Shown here: one piece after another, positions 11,595 through 24,348 of the stretch
How positions within the stretch are numbered: the first letter of the stretch is position 1
How the letters are laid out: each line of letters opens with the position of its first letter
Assembly: GCF_002127325.2 (NCBI RefSeq)
Contig: NC_035448.2
Coordinates: forward strand, 8,704,915-8,768,914
DNA: 64,000 nucleotides
DNA from: Helianthus annuus
Taxonomy: Eukaryota; Streptophyta; Magnoliopsida; Asterales; Asteraceae
Direction: 5' to 3'
The notes under the pieces: generated by a model
What the model was told of the DNA's origin: nothing
The model's input: the letters and a program-made list of their open reading frames with translations, nothing else
Databases searched by the model: none
Position numbers and translations under genes: made by a program

Positions 11595-14500
11595 ATGGAT
11601 GATATGTTCTTGAATCCATTTAGCGACATGTACGCATTCACAGGAAGTTCAGGAGACAACGATTTGACATCGAACAATACGAACGAAAATCAACCAAAAG
11701 AGAAAAAGAAAGAAGCTTGGGAGTCCGAAAGTGCATTTGGAACATTTAACAAACCTCCTAAGTTGATGGCTATAGAAGATTACAGCAGGTGGGCAACAAA
11801 GTTTGAAGATTGGTTGATGGCATTCGCCTTTCCCAGTTGGAAGAGAATGAAAACTGGTTATGCTAATGGAAAGAAGAATGGCGAAGCATTGAGATCAGCT
11901 GAAGAAATTGATAATTTTGTAGCTGAACAAAAGTGTGTTGCTTTGTTGTTTCAATCGGTTCGGGAGGATATTATCTCTCTAATAGATTATACAAATGCTC
12001 AAGATTTGTGGGATAAACTTAAAAACAAGTGTCTTGGAAGCAAAGAGATTCTAAAGAATAAGAAGAAACTTCTTCGGAAAGAATTTGATATGTTTGGATG
12101 TCTGAAAAATGAATCAGTGTGTAAAATGATTGAACGGTTTGGTCATCTTAAGCTGGAACTTGCTCGCATGAGATCAATTATCCTGATGATGAGATAGTTG
12201 ATAAATTGTTTGATTCACTACCTGATGAATTGGATTGGAGATACTATGCACTGATGTTGAAGAATACTATTGCTCCTGGAGAATTGAAACTAGATGTTGT
12301 GATTGAGAGACTTGAAAGTCATGAGCTTGAATTGAAGAAATCTTACAAAGTCAATCATTCATCCTATCAGCAGAACCTGGATCTTTATTATCCAAAAAGC
12401 TTGATGCCGAAAGCTACTTCTCCGAAAACTGCATTTTCTGCTGAGAATGTTTCTTCAACAAACAAAGAAAGTCAAAGCAGTTCAAGCAGCGGAAGCCACA
12501 GTGGTTATCACAGTGGATCTACTTCTTCTGCAAGTCGTTCTGATGCAAAGTTTTCCTGCAATATCGCAATAGATCTAAAGAACGCACAGAATTTTGATGA
12601 AGAGTCGGCCAAGCAACAAATGGTTTTTCTGGCATCTGTGCTAGAGTCCTATGAAGGTTTGGTGGCTGGAAAGATCGGGAATACAAATCTGACAAAAGAA
12701 GACTACGATCAGATAGACCCCGAAGAAATGGAGCTTATTGACATTCGTTGGGCAATGGCAAGTGCTGTTCGACGTACGCAACGTTTCATGGAAATTACTG
12801 GGAGAAAAACGATTGGTGGTCCGTCCACAAAGTTGGGGTTCGACAAATCGAAGGTGACGTGCTTTAAGTGTAAGCAGAAGGGTCATTTCAAGAGGGAATG
12901 CAGGAATGCATATGCTGATGAATCGGAGAATCCGTTTCGAGATGACTATTACAAGAAGGCAATCTACCATCAGAATAAATCCGAGCCACCCAGATTAAAG
13001 CAGCAGGAAGAGAACAGAGACAAATCGAGGGCGTTAGCTGTGATTTATGATGATGAGGGTTACGATTGGAGCAAAGAGGTTTTGCCGGAAGATGATGCCG
13101 TTGGTTATGCTTTCATGGCAAGTCATGATGAACCGATTCCATGGAAGGATGATCGTACAGAGGAACAGAAGTACAAATACATGAAGATGACTGCTGAAAC
13201 AAAGATTATCAGACTTTCTGGTGTATACTTGGAAGCAAGAAGAGCAAATCGTTGGGATCCAGACAGAGAGTGCTATCTTGATCGGTATGGCAATGTGGCG
13301 ATTGATGACAAAACGCTAGATATTGAAGCCATCATTCAGGAGTACAAAGAAGAGGATGAATACTGGCAGCATAAGTGGTGGGGAACACCAACTTCAAAGA
13401 TGATTGAGGAGAAGAAAGAAAAAGAGAGAAAGGAAAAAGAAGAGAGGGAGAAGAAAGAAAACGCAGAGACTGAGAGATCGAAGATGGTTGATACGGAGTT
13501 GATCGATGAGACTCGAAAGTTGACAACTGAGAATTTAGAGAAAATGGCTGACAAAGTGCTAGCTGTGAAAGCACTTGAGGTAGATTCTAATTCTGTCTCT
13601 GAGTCAAAAGGGAAGGTCAGTCAAAGTGAGTCAACATCCAGGTCAGGTAATAAAGTCGATGGAAATGTTGACTGCAAAAATTGCACCAAACAATGCAATT
13701 TTTGTAGTACTGTCACGTATTTGAATGATGAGAAATTCAAGAATCTGAAATCAAAAGTTAAAACTTTAGAAGATCAGATTCTCGATCGTGACACAGAGTT
13801 AAAAGTTTCAACTGAACGGTTTAATGAATTAACAACTAAATGTGACAAAATTACAACTGAAAATGAAAAGTTAATTCTGGAAAACCGTCAGATCTCTGAA
13901 AAATTTGAGAAACTTAAAAGTGTTGTGAAAGACAGTGATGATCGAAATGGCAAAACATTCAAAGAAAACGAACATCTAAGAGCTGTGTTGCAATTCAAAG
14001 AAAAATCAGTTAATGAACAACTGGATGAGATTGCAAAATTAAAACTTAAGGTTAAAGAAATTGAGATTGAAAATGAAAGAATTCAGTTGAAATTAAACAG
14101 CTATAGCTCAGCTAGCTTTGTTTTGCAGCATATCGTTCCCAAACCTATAAGAAAAAACAAAGCTGGTGAGGATGTGTTTTCTGATGGAACGGGTGTAGGG
14201 TTTCACAAAGTTCCACCGCCAATGTTAGACAACTACACGAAAAAGCAGTCTAGTTTGGTGGAAATTGAGGAAGAAAGTGATGTTACACTTCCTGAGAACA
14301 TTGATGTCACGTTCACGTCTTCCAATGAAGAGGGTGTCCAAAATGATTTGGTGAAAAGTGTGATAGACAAAGTGCTTAAGCCGGATTGTGACACTTCTGA
14401 GGAGGATGGGTGTTTTCTAGATAAATACATTCCGAAGCAAAAGTCCAAAAACAACTTATATGATGAATCTGATCTTGTCATGTACAAGATGTCGGGATCG

Positions 14501-15337
14501 GATAAGTTGTTTTCGGATTCTGAGTTTCCATTAGAGAATGTTAATCTGAACAAATTGACAAATTTGTTCAAACTGGTCGAAGTTGAGTTGTCAGCAGTGA
14601 ACAATCTGAGTCGAAAGAAAGAGAGGGTTTACAACAAGAAAACTGTTTATCCACCACGTTTTTACAATAACAACAGAAACAATTGGTCGGGTGGTTATCA
14701 GGGGGGTAAACCATTTCATAAAAGAAATGTTGCAAACAAGAGGTTTGTCGAAAAGAAAAAGTTTGTGAATAGTTCAAGTTCACTTGCTGATGAAGAAAAA
14801 GAAATTTTTACAAAATCAAACAAAGAATTTTTTGAGAAGAGAGATTCACAGGCTCAGTCTGAAGGCACGAGTAGGGTAGCTGATACTCGTATGTGTTTTA
14901 GATGTGAACAGGTTGGTCATATTGCACGAAAGTGTACATATGTGAAGCCTAAGACTGAAGCTGTGAAGGTTCAACAAAAGAAAGTTGATGTGAAGGGTAA
15001 AACACCGATGTATGTTGAGAAGAAAGTTGTTGGGAAGAAAAATGTTCAAATTGACAACTTGAAAGTAAAAACTGAACCCGTAAAGAAGTTGGTAAATCAA
15101 AATGATACATTTTATAAGAGGGTTGCAGTAGTTCAACAGGTGTGGAAACCTAAAATTGAACCTAAAGTTGAGAAGAAAGTTTCAACTTCTGAGGTGAAAA
15201 AGGCTGAAGAATCAATTACGGTTGATTATGATGCACAATTTCCACCTCTTAAGTCTAAGAATTTCAAAATTCAAATTGCCAAAGTCACAGTTACACCTAA
15301 GGCTGATAAGGCCTGGGTGGACACCATGTTTGACTAA
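11595..15337 (+). pseudogene. gag: E3 gag (very long, two zinc knuckles, coiled coil), frameshifted
   Basis: Capsid/nucleocapsid precursor of E3. The start is the ATG at 11595, just after the acceptor-like site. The first frame runs to a stop at 12197; the remaining frame runs from about 12176 to TAA at 15335-15337. The break near 12176 is explained by loss of a single base. The N-terminal part contains the UBN2-like retrotransposon gag region (LWDKLKNKC, LARMRS). Zinc knuckles CX2CX4HX4C lie at 12860-12901 (CFKCKQKGHFKREC) and 14894-14935 (CFRCEQVGHIARKC). Between them is a Lys/Glu-rich segment (about 13390-13600) and a long coiled coil (about 13730-14120). At about 1,245 codons it is far longer than a standard copia gag. 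Antisense frames here are shadows. Confidence 0.88.
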
Positions 15338-15405
15338 ACAATTTGAATTGCCGGAGCTTCCAGGATTGCAAAGCATGAATCGGCATCTTTCTTGAAGTTG
15401 TTTAA

Positions 15406-18400
15406 ATGATGATTTGTTATGTGCAGGATCTTCCAAAACTTGTATCCAGGTGGATAATGGATAGTGGAGCGTCAAGGCATATGACAGGGAAGACCGCATT
15501 GCTGTATAATGTGAATGACATTAATGGTGGTTATGTGGGTTTTGCGGGTAATCAAGGAGGCAGGATCATAGGTGAAGGAACATTATCAAATGGCATTATC
15601 ACGTTTGAGAGAGTTAACTACATCGCTGAGCTGGAGAACAACCTGCTGAGTATCTCCCAGATCTGTGACAGGATGTATACTACTCATTTCACCGACAAAG
15701 AATGTTTGATCTTGAAACTGGGATTTGTGATACCTGAAGAGTGGATCATCATGAGGGCACCAAGAGTCAACGATCTGTACGTGTTTGACATGAGCGTTGC
15801 TACTACAACCACGGGTCAGGCTCATTGTTTTGTGTCCAGAGCAACGGAAAAAGAGTCAAGGTTATGGCACAGAAAGATGGGGCATATTCACCTAAGGAAA
15901 ATGAATCACTTAGTGCATAAAGACTTGGTCACTGGAGTGAATATTAAAGGTTTTCATTTGGAAGGGGAGTGCATAAGTTGTGTTAAAGGCAAACAGAAGA
16001 AAAAGTCACACCTTACAAAACAAGTCAATTCAGTTTCAAGACCTTTGGAAAGACTTCATATGAATTTATTTGGTCCAGTGAACGTCAAAAGTATAACAGG
16101 AGATTCCTATTGTCTGGTCGTGACTGATGACTACTCCAGATTTTCGTGGGTCATGTTTTTGAAAACGAAAGACGAAACCTTTGATAGTTTGATAGTATTG
16201 TTTAAGAAAATTGAGAATCTGTACCAGAGACCGATTTGTAGAATTCGAAGTGATAATGGTACTGAGTTCAAAAACAGTAAGATGGAGGAATACTGTGATG
16301 AAAGAGGTATACTGCATGAGTTTAGTGCTCCGTACACTCCTCAGCAAAATGGAGTTGCAGAACGAAAGAACCGGACGCTAATCGAGACAGCCAGAACGAT
16401 GCTTGCAGATTCCAAGTTACCTATTAATTTCTGGGCTGAAGCTGTTTCTGCTGCATGCTATACTCTCAGTAGAGTTCTTACTGTGAAGAAGTTCAACAAG
16501 ACGTGTTTTGAGCTAATCAATAAACGCAAGCCGAATTTGAAGTATCTAGAACCGTTTGGGTCACCCTGTATGGTAATAGAGCCGAATGGCAAGTTTGGTT
16601 CAAAGAACTTTGAAGGAATATTTGTTGGATATTCAGGTCCTACACGGCGTGTCTTTGTTCCAAGTGAAAAGCGTATTATTGAAGCAGCAAATGTTGAATG
16701 TCAGGGTTATACTATGCCGCCTCAGAATCCTGGTGATTCATGGCGTTTTCATTATGACAAACTTTGGGAATCGTTTGACATGAGAGAAGAATCAGAGGAA
16801 GAGGAAGATTTCTTTGATGAGCTGGATATTTTACGAGAGTATGAATCGTCGCTCAGGTTTCCAACAGAATATTCTAGCAGACCTCGGGATACTTCAAATG
16901 ATGCTGAAGCAGGTCCTAGTAACGCTGGTGAACATGATGATGAAGTTGCTCCTGGTAATCAGTCGGAGGTGAATGATGATCAAGAAGCTGAACATATGCC
17001 AGTTTTTGACCATGGTGATTCAGATCCTGAGGGGGAGCAGATCCAGTTGTCAAGTCAAACAAACCAAGTTGGTGAACAAGATGCAGAGCAGAATGTTACT
17101 AATCTGGAAGGAAATGTAGATGTTCCAAGCGAAGTGATGCCGCGAACTCTTTCTTATCATCCAGAGGAGTTGATAATAGGAGAATTGCAATCGGGCGTTC
17201 GGACGAGACGTCAAATTGACCAGGGCTTAACATGTTTTTATTCTACAGTAGCACCTTTACAAACTGAATTTTCATTAAGTTGTTTTATCTCGCAGGTCGA
17301 ACCGCGAACTTACAAAGAGTCGCTTACTGAAGACTCTTGGGTCATAGCGATGCAAGAAGAATTAAGTCAGTTTGAGAAGTTAGGTGTGTGGAAGTTGGTT
17401 GATTTACCGGATGGTCAAAGAAAAATCAATACAAAATGGGTTTTCAAATGTAAGAGGGACGACAGAGGAGTGGTTGTAGGAACAAAGCTCGACTCGTTGT
17501 TCAGGGCTTTAGTCAACAGGAGGGGATTGATTTTACCGAAGTCTATGCTCCTGTCGCATGACGAGAGGCTATCAGAATTTTCCTAGCATTTGCGTCTTGG
17601 AAGAATTTCAAAGTATTTCAGTTAGATGTTAAATCAGCGTTTCTTTATGGGAAGGTCAAAGAGGAGGTTTATGTTGGTCAGCCGCCGGGCTTTACTGATC
17701 CAATCCACAAGAACAAAGTTTATCTGCTGGACAAAGCGTTGTATGGTCTACATCAGGCGCCGAGAGCCTGGTACGAGACTTTGTCTCAACACCTACTCGC
17801 TAACCAGTTCATACGTGGAAAAGTGGATGTCACTCTCTTCACTAAAGTCGTTGATGGTCATCTTCTGATAGTACAGATTTATGTAGATGATATAATTTTT
17901 GGGTCGACGAATGAGAAATTATGCAAAGATTTCGAACAGGTGATGAAGCAGAAATTTGAAATGTCTTCAATGGGGGAGATGAAATTCTTTCTGGGATTAC
18001 AAGTTGAACAACTTCCTGAAGGGATTTTCATTCATCAAACGAAGTACGTGCATGATATTCTGGAGAAATTTGGAATGTCAAGTTCTACTCCAGCTGCTAC
18101 CCCACTTGCGACTAATCATGGGATTCACCCAGATCTCACCGGAGACAGGGTTGATGAGACACTTTATCGATCCATGATAGGTTCTTTGATGTACCTAACT
18201 GCTTCACGTCCTGACATCATGTACCCAACGTGCCTCGCAGCAAGATTTCAGTCTAACCCGAGAGAATCGCACATGATTATTGTGAAGAGGATTTTACGTT
18301 ACTTGAAAGGCACACCCACATTGGGGTTGTGGTATCCTCGCAAAGGCAATTTTACACTCGAAGGGTTTTCCGATTCGGATTTCGGATGCTGCAAAATTAA

Positions 18401-18923
18401 TGCGAAATCAACAACTGCAGGATGCCAGTTCTTTGGTCCGAGATTGGTTACTTGGCAGTGTAAGAAACAAACATCTGTGGTGCTATCTACATGTGAAGCG
18501 GAGTATGTTTCTGCTAGCAGTTGCTGTTCTCAGATCCTGTGGATACAGCAACAGATGCGCGACTACGGTTTGCAGTTTCTTAACACACCTCTGTTTGTTG
18601 ATAATGAGGCCGCAATTAATATAACTAAAAATCCAGTACATCACGCTAAAACTAAACATATCGAGATTCGTCATCACTTTATTCGCGATTGCTTCGAGAA
18701 AAAGTTGATACGAATTGAGAAAATCCACACTGACGAACAAAAAGCTGATTTGCATACCAAAGCTTTTGATAAAAATAGGTTTCAATATTTGTTAAAACTT
18801 AATGGTATGAAATTGCTTTCGGTGTCGGATGGAGTTGTGAGCGTTGATGAGAGTTCTGTTGCGGATGAAGATGAGAAACAATCTGCGATGGTTTGTCGAT
18901 TTTTTACGTGTTTTGGTATTTAG
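15406..18923 (+). pseudogene. pol: E3 pol (protease, integrase, RT, RNase H), broken
   Basis: Copia-order polyprotein in a different frame from gag, starting 68 bp after the gag stop. The protease has WIMDSGASRHMTG (about 15450). The integrase has WHRKMGHIH and CISC zinc residues, then DDYSRF, RSDNGTEF and TPQQNGVAERKNR, covering the D,D,E catalytic set (about 15860-16400). The first frame stops at 17586. The RT was broken by a 1-base loss in an A-run at 17484-17487 and a TGA at 17559-17561. The third frame then carries YVDDIIFGSTN (about 17880), SDSDFGCCKINAKST, LSTCEAEYVSAS and DNEAAI of RNase H to the stop at 18923. The catalytic motifs visible are intact, so decay is recent. No fused env-like ORF follows. 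Confidence 0.9.
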
Positions 18924-20517
18924 GGGGAGATAGATAGTTGTACATATTTTATTTTCAGAAAAATACAAAAACAGTAAAAAATGCTAAAATCCAAAAACAT
19001 GATAAAATTGAAAAAGAGCTTGTGTATATAGGGAAAATGATAGTACATCAGCTAGACAATTACAGTATGCTAAAGATTTGGAAAGACAAAATGAGTTAAA
19101 CAGTCTCACTAATGATGTGTCGATAGGTTTTTGTACATTTATTAGATTTATTCGAGATATAAACCTAAAATTTCAAACTTGTGAAATTCGTGGGGAACAC
19201 TACTTGGATATATAGGTAACCCCTGAAATCTCGTTTGAAAGGTCTTGTATTCTGATATACTAGGTGGTTATACTCTATGATGTCTGGGGTATTATTCCGA
19301 GACTTCTGCTGAACGGTGGTTCTGATCTAGTCCCTGGCTAATACTTTCACCAAAATGCTTGAAATATAGCATAAAGCCCTCAGCTGATTAGACAATAAAA
19401 TTGATAATCAGTTGTTGTAGCTGAAAAGATTCTCTAAAGGGAACACACTGCAAAGTCGAAGCTGATATCTCTCTGCTGAACGGAAGTTCTGACCTGAGAT
19501 CCCTCAGTTCTCGCATACCCTAATTTATGTACAGACATCATTGTAGTATTTTTGCCTGTAAGACTGAATATTGGGATTCTGGATACGGGAGTATATTCAA
19601 GAGGTGGGACACATGGATTGATCTAAGTTCTTAAAACACTTAAACAGTATCCTGAATAGATTGAAGTTTGTATGAAAATTTAAGATGGATCAGTATATCG
19701 ACAATCGAGGTGAATTGTTTAATTCTGAGTATGTAATGTAGCTTAACGGTACTTGTAATCTGTCTGAAAAGCTGATATGATTCCCTGACACGCTCGCCAA
19801 AAACAAACCTGTAAATAGTTTATTTTCTGCAATTTAAGTTTTCTGTTATTTCATTTCTTAGTTTAGATCATCTTAAAATCCAAAAAGATTTTATTTCTGC
19901 TTTGTTTTAGACAAACCAGAGTGGAAAGTTGATTATCGGATTCTGGAAAGATGAAGCAGATGCAGGAGATTCTGAGCTGAAGAATGAGGGGAGCTTACAT
20001 TGATGGAAGTGTGTTTGTTTTCAAAGTCACAAACAAGTTCATTAAGTTGATACTTGGTATTTTCAGAAAGAAAATTGGAAAATAGTTTTACTAAATCAGT
20101 TTGTTTCGTCAAAAGATCAACCAGGGTCATTAAATTGAACTTGGTAGATTAATCAAGTATTCAGGGTCATTAACTTGAACTTGAAAACTTGAGTGGATTT
20201 CTAAAACTGATTGAATTTGTGTTTATTGTTAGAAAAGATAGATTGTAATGTTATTGGTTGAGTAACAGGTTTGGATGATATTTCCCAATGGAGGCAAATT
20301 GCAAAAGCTTGAACCAGATATCTCAAGATTCCAGCATAATGAGAGGGGGAGTCAGTGAGAGGGGGAGTCTGGGTCAACAGCTAATGGGAAGTATGTAGTC
20401 AGTTCTAGAACCTGTGAAGAATGCTGATGAAGATAGACAGAGTTGGTGAACAGACAAAGACTGAAGACTATGGATCTGAAGATGCTAAAAGACTACGTCA
20501 ACATCCAAGGGGGAGTC
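18924..20517 (+). other. E3 non-coding region between pol and 3' LTR
   Basis: 1.6 kb without a supported ORF; sireviruses may carry an envelope-like ORF here, but I see none. AGGGGGAG-type polypurine tracts occur at 18921-18930, twice in 20341-20369, and at 20507-20517 directly before the LTR; the last is the functional PPT position. Multiple PPT copies upstream of the 3' LTR are a known sirevirus hallmark. Confidence 0.8.
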
Positions 20518-20944
20518 TGTTGATGCACGGAATGTCTATTGACTGCGTCTACAAAAAGTCTGAAGTCAAGATTGGTCTATAGGGGGTCAAAGTGTAAATT
20601 TTGTATTAAATAGACTTAGGATCGCTTATTAGGTATTGTATTGTCTTGGACCGCTTATGTGTCACTTATATGGATCGCTTATGTGACAAAGGGTCTGGAT
20701 CGCTTATATGGCATGTCACATAAGCGACCCTGGTTCTCTATATATAGGTAGGAGCGGTTCATCATTTGGAACGATGTATGTGTGTGCTACGGTGCTAAAA
20801 CTCTGCTGAAATTTTATCAGAAAGCAATAAAAACACAAGGAATTGAAAGGATTAGCTGTTGTTACTTTATTTACGTTGATTCCGCCGTCGTATGTAAAGA
20901 TGAACTACTTCGACTGACTTTTTGGGTCATAGAACGGTCCAACA
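20518..20944 (+). repeat. E3 3' LTR (427 bp)
   Basis: Same length as the 5' LTR, 7 substitutions. Followed by the TSD ACAAT and the resumed E2 pol sequence. Confidence 0.95.
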
Positions 20945-22490
20945 ACAATACACCACAAATTCTTCAATGCCTTCAGGTAGAGTCAGTACTGGAGCGTTAC
21001 TCAACTTCTGTTTCAAGATATCAAAAGATTCTTGCTGCTTAGGCCCCCAATTAAACTTAATGTTCTTACGTGTTAACGACGTCAGGGGTGCAGCAATTCT
21101 TGAGAAGTTTTCAATAAAACGCCTGTAGTATCCAGCCAAACCTAGGAAGCTACGAATTTCTGAAGGTGTCTTTGGCTCTTACCAGTTCATAATAGCTTCT
21201 ATCTTTGCGGGATCCACTTGAATTCCATGTTCGCTCACAACATGACCAAGGAACTGGACTTCGCGAAGCCAAAACTCACACTTTGAAAACTTGGCATAGA
21301 GTTTTTCTTGATGGAGTAGCTTGAGAATGCACCGAAGATGCTCCTCATGGCCAGCTTGGTTCTTTGAGTAGATGAGGATGTCGTCAATGAAGACGATGAC
21401 AAATTTATCCAGATAAGGCTTGCATACGCGATTCATGAGATCCATGAATGCGGCAGGCGCGTTAGTGAGCCCAAAAGGCATCACTAGGAACTCGTAATGA
21501 CCATAATGAGTCCTAAACGCGGTCTTATGTACATCCTCCTCCTTGACTTTCAATTGATGATAGCCAGACCTGAGATCTATCTTGGAAAAGTAACTCGCTC
21601 CCTGTAGCTGGTCGAATAGATCATCGATTCTAGGCAAAGGATATCTGTTTTTGATAATAACCTTGTTTAGCTCACGGTAATCAATGCATAGACGCATTGA
21701 TCCATCCTTCTTTTTGACAAACAGAATTGGCGCTCCCCATGGAGATGAACTAGGTCTAATAAAGCCTTTAGCTAGCAAATCATCAAGCTGTGTCCTTAAT
21801 TCCTTCATCTCCGTTGGTGCTAATCTATACGGTGCTCTGGCCACTGGTGCAGCTCCGGGGATGATGTCAATCCTAAATTCCACCTGCCTGTCTGGCGGCA
21901 AACCAGGTAGTTCCTCCGGAAAAACTTCGGGATAGTCAGAAATGACCGGTATGTCTTCGATCCTGGGCTTCTTCTCGTCAATGGTTACTCTTGCCATATA
22001 AATGACACAACCCCTACTCGTGCACCTGGATGCCTTAAGCATGGCCACACGCTCTGGCATTCCGTGTTGAGTATCTCCCTGAATAGTGAGTGGCTCACCA
22101 GATGGGGTCTTGATTACTACCTGCTTCTTGTTGCACACTATCTGGGCTTGGTTATGTGATAACCAATCCATTCCTATCACTACATCAAAGCCTGCTAGCT
22201 TAAAGGGTAACAAGGACAATGGAAAAGAGTGATTCCTAATGGATAAGACGCATCCATCTAACACAGTCGAAACTGTTTCTATTGTTCCATCAGCTAATTC
22301 CACTTCATATTTCATACTTAGAATTTTAACAGGTAATTTCAACAGTTCACAGAACTTATTATCTACAAAGGACCTATCCGCCCCAGAGTCAAATAATACC
22401 CTTGCGTAGACATCATTTATGAGAAAAGTACCTGTTATGACATTATCGTCCTGAATAGCTTCCCTTGCATCCATGCGGAAGACTCTTGCA
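20945..22490 (-). pseudogene. pol: E2 pol, upstream half: protease, RT, start of RNase H
   Basis: Minus-strand continuation of E2 gag-pol. The protease has [15 protein letters not shown] (about 22400). The RT has [36 protein letters not shown] and the catalytic [10 protein letters not shown] (about 21370-21400). It reads open from 22474 to a TAA at 21179-21181 at the RT connection. The same frame resumes (GYYRRFIENFS, FVVYC) until E3 interrupts it at 20945. The single stop and the E3 insertion are the only defects I see in this half. Confidence 0.9.
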
Positions 22491-23749
22491 TTAGTCTTCT
22501 TTCCTCCTCCGTTTTCTTGGCAAGCTTCGGGCAGTTGGGTCTAATATGTCCCTTCTCATTACAATTGTAGCAGGTGGCATCCTTAAGCTTCTTGCAGTCT
22601 AATGCCTTATGATCCGGGGACTTGCAGATCCCACATAGCTTCTGCTGAGATTGGGACCTAGACTCCTGCCTGCATTTCCCAAAATGGTGCTTCCTACGAA
22701 CTTTGCACCTGGGTTTTTCACCTGTCTGATGATCTCCTTTCTTGGATCCCGACCCTTTCTTGTGGTCGTCATTGTCCTTACGCTTCTTTTCTGCCCTTAC
22801 GCTTCTTTTCTGAGCGTCGCGAACCATCATCTTTGCGTTTTTGCTTCTCGGCATCTGCGGCTCTCAATGATCTCTGTCTAACTGCGTCCTTTGTAAGGGA
22901 CAGAGATATGTCAGCCACATATCGAAAAGTAGTGGGCCGAGAGGCCTTGACGCTTGCTTTAATTTCTGGGGCCAAACCCCCAATGAAACGGGCTATCCTC
23001 TTCGGTTCAGTTGTTACAAGATAGGGAACTAGCCTTGACAAGGAATTGAAGGTTGTGAGGTAAGCCTGGCAGTCCAGGTTCTTCATCACCAGAGACAGAA
23101 AATCAGACTCTATTCCCTCGACCTCGTGCTGGGGACAGTAATTTTCCTTGATTAGGGCAACAAATTGTTCCCAAGACAAGTTGTATAGCGGTATCTTTCC
23201 GGTGGCTTGAATCAGCGACTTCCACCATTGCAGTGCATCACCTTTAAAGGATTGTGTCACGAACTTCACAATATCTCTTTCAGCACAGCCACTTATATCC
23301 ACTACCGTCTCCATCTCATCAAGCCAAGTCATACAATCTACTGCCCCCTTCTCCCCAGTGAGATCCCGGGGTTTACAAGATACAAAGTATTTATACGTGC
23401 AACCCTTGGCACGTGGGGCATCATAAAGCACAATCTTCTTGGAATGATTATCATTTTCATTCGAAGAATGTCTATCATCCTCCTTCTTGGAGTCCTCTTT
23501 CTTGGATTCCTCCTTTTCAGACTTGGGTTTGACAGAAGGTGGCTTGCTGTGAGCCTCTGAATGAGTCTTAGATTTATTATGCGGTGTAGACAGGGTTCTA
23601 CTGTGGGTCCCGCTGTACTCACTGTACTGTCTTTCTAAAGCCTTAGTAACCGCATCATCTACCAGTGCTTTCAACTCCGCACCAGTTAACTGTATCTTTG
23701 CATTATCGTGGTTCTCCACCGGACGACCCACTTCATCCGACCCCGCCAT
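22435..23749 (-). pseudogene. gag: E2 gag with two zinc knuckles, frameshifted by a 19-bp duplication
   Basis: Gag precursor of E2 starting at ATG 23749 (MAGSDEVGRPVEN). It has a charged Ser/Lys/Glu/His-rich stretch, then the retrotransposon gag core (WLDEMETVVDIS, ALQWWKSL, FVALIKENYCP, RIARFIGGLAPEI). The frame stops at 22778. The cause is a 19-bp tandem duplication at 22775-22812, which shifts the frame by one. In the shifted frame the zinc knuckles CGICKSPDHKALDC and [14 protein letters not shown] are read, until a second compensating indel near 22495-22510 returns to the pol frame. Gag and pol probably formed one frame originally, as in other Tekay elements. Confidence 0.88.
22775..22812. 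repeat. 19-bp tandem duplication inside E2 gag
   Basis: Copies at 22775-22793 and 22794-22812 (CTTACGCTTCTTTTCTG core) differ at one base. 19 is not a multiple of 3, so the duplication explains the gag frameshift. Confidence 0.85.
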
Positions 23750-24348
23750 GTAGCTTCAATTGCTACATATAAACAATAATGGGCAAGGTTTTATTTAATA
23801 GTTAATACAGTATTTTATGTATTTTATTAACCATGGTTTTGAATAGCCATTGCAGGTTAAATTATTAATCAAACATAAATTCAGGGTCTGCATTATAACC
23901 CTATATTATAGTTAAGAATTAACATATAACTTAGTCACAAGGACAGTGTTAGCTTATAACCCGGATTCTTATAGAATCAAGGTATTAGGGTCTGAATCAC
24001 AGTTCATTACCCTATTCTAGACAGTGAGTTGCAGACTCAAACTGTCTTTTAGTCCCTAGGACATTAATTACTACCCGTAGGTACTTCATTCTTAAGGAAT
24101 GGTCATTTACTTGCAGGGAATCTTAAATTAACCCAATTTTCAATGATGGTCTATGTGAGTTCTACTGGGTCACAATTTGCCCAATATGTCAACATACTTA
24201 CAGATGTTAACAGAATTTGGAATCTTTTAGACAGGTTCTGCCATCTTGGCCATGTCTGCAACGACACGTGGCTAGGCTTTTACCCCTTAGATTCTCTTTA
24301 TAACGCAGATCAATCCTAAGTTGAGACGTTAATTATGGACCTGAATCT
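23750..24348 (-). other. E2 leader between accessory ORF and gag, gag-proximal part
   Basis: About 600 bp with no supported ORF. The segment 24241-24296 (CCATCTTGGCCATGTC..CGTGGCTAGG) is a diverged copy of 34079-34137 on the far side of E4, so the leader carried a tandem repeat before E4 inserted. Confidence 0.6.
24344..24348. repeat. E4 target-site duplication
   Basis: AATCT here and at 34061-34065, flanking E4. Confidence 0.9.

Larger units (their letters stand above)
10533..20944 (+). mobile_element. E3: SIRE-type Ty1/copia retrotransposon
   Basis: A complete 10.4-kb insertion with 427-bp LTRs (TGTTGATGCAC..GGTCCAACA), initiator-Met PBS, long gag, copia-order pol (protease, integrase, RT, RNase H) and a 1.6-kb non-coding stretch before the 3' LTR that carries several polypurine tracts. 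Features matching the Sirevirus/SIRE lineage are the very long gag with coiled coil, RT segment YVDDIIFGSTN, and repeated AGGGGGAG tracts. The two LTRs differ at 7 of 427 positions (98.4% identical). Gag carries one frameshift; pol carries one frameshift and one stop, so it is not autonomous as it stands. Confidence 0.92.

Noticed and set aside
13332..13574. Ser/Phe-rich antisense ORFs opposite E3 gag
   Set aside because: Mirror of Lys/Glu-rich coding sequence on the + strand.
19933..20130. Antisense 65-codon ORF in E3 as an envelope-like gene
   Set aside because: Too short, wrong strand, no signal peptide or transmembrane pattern.
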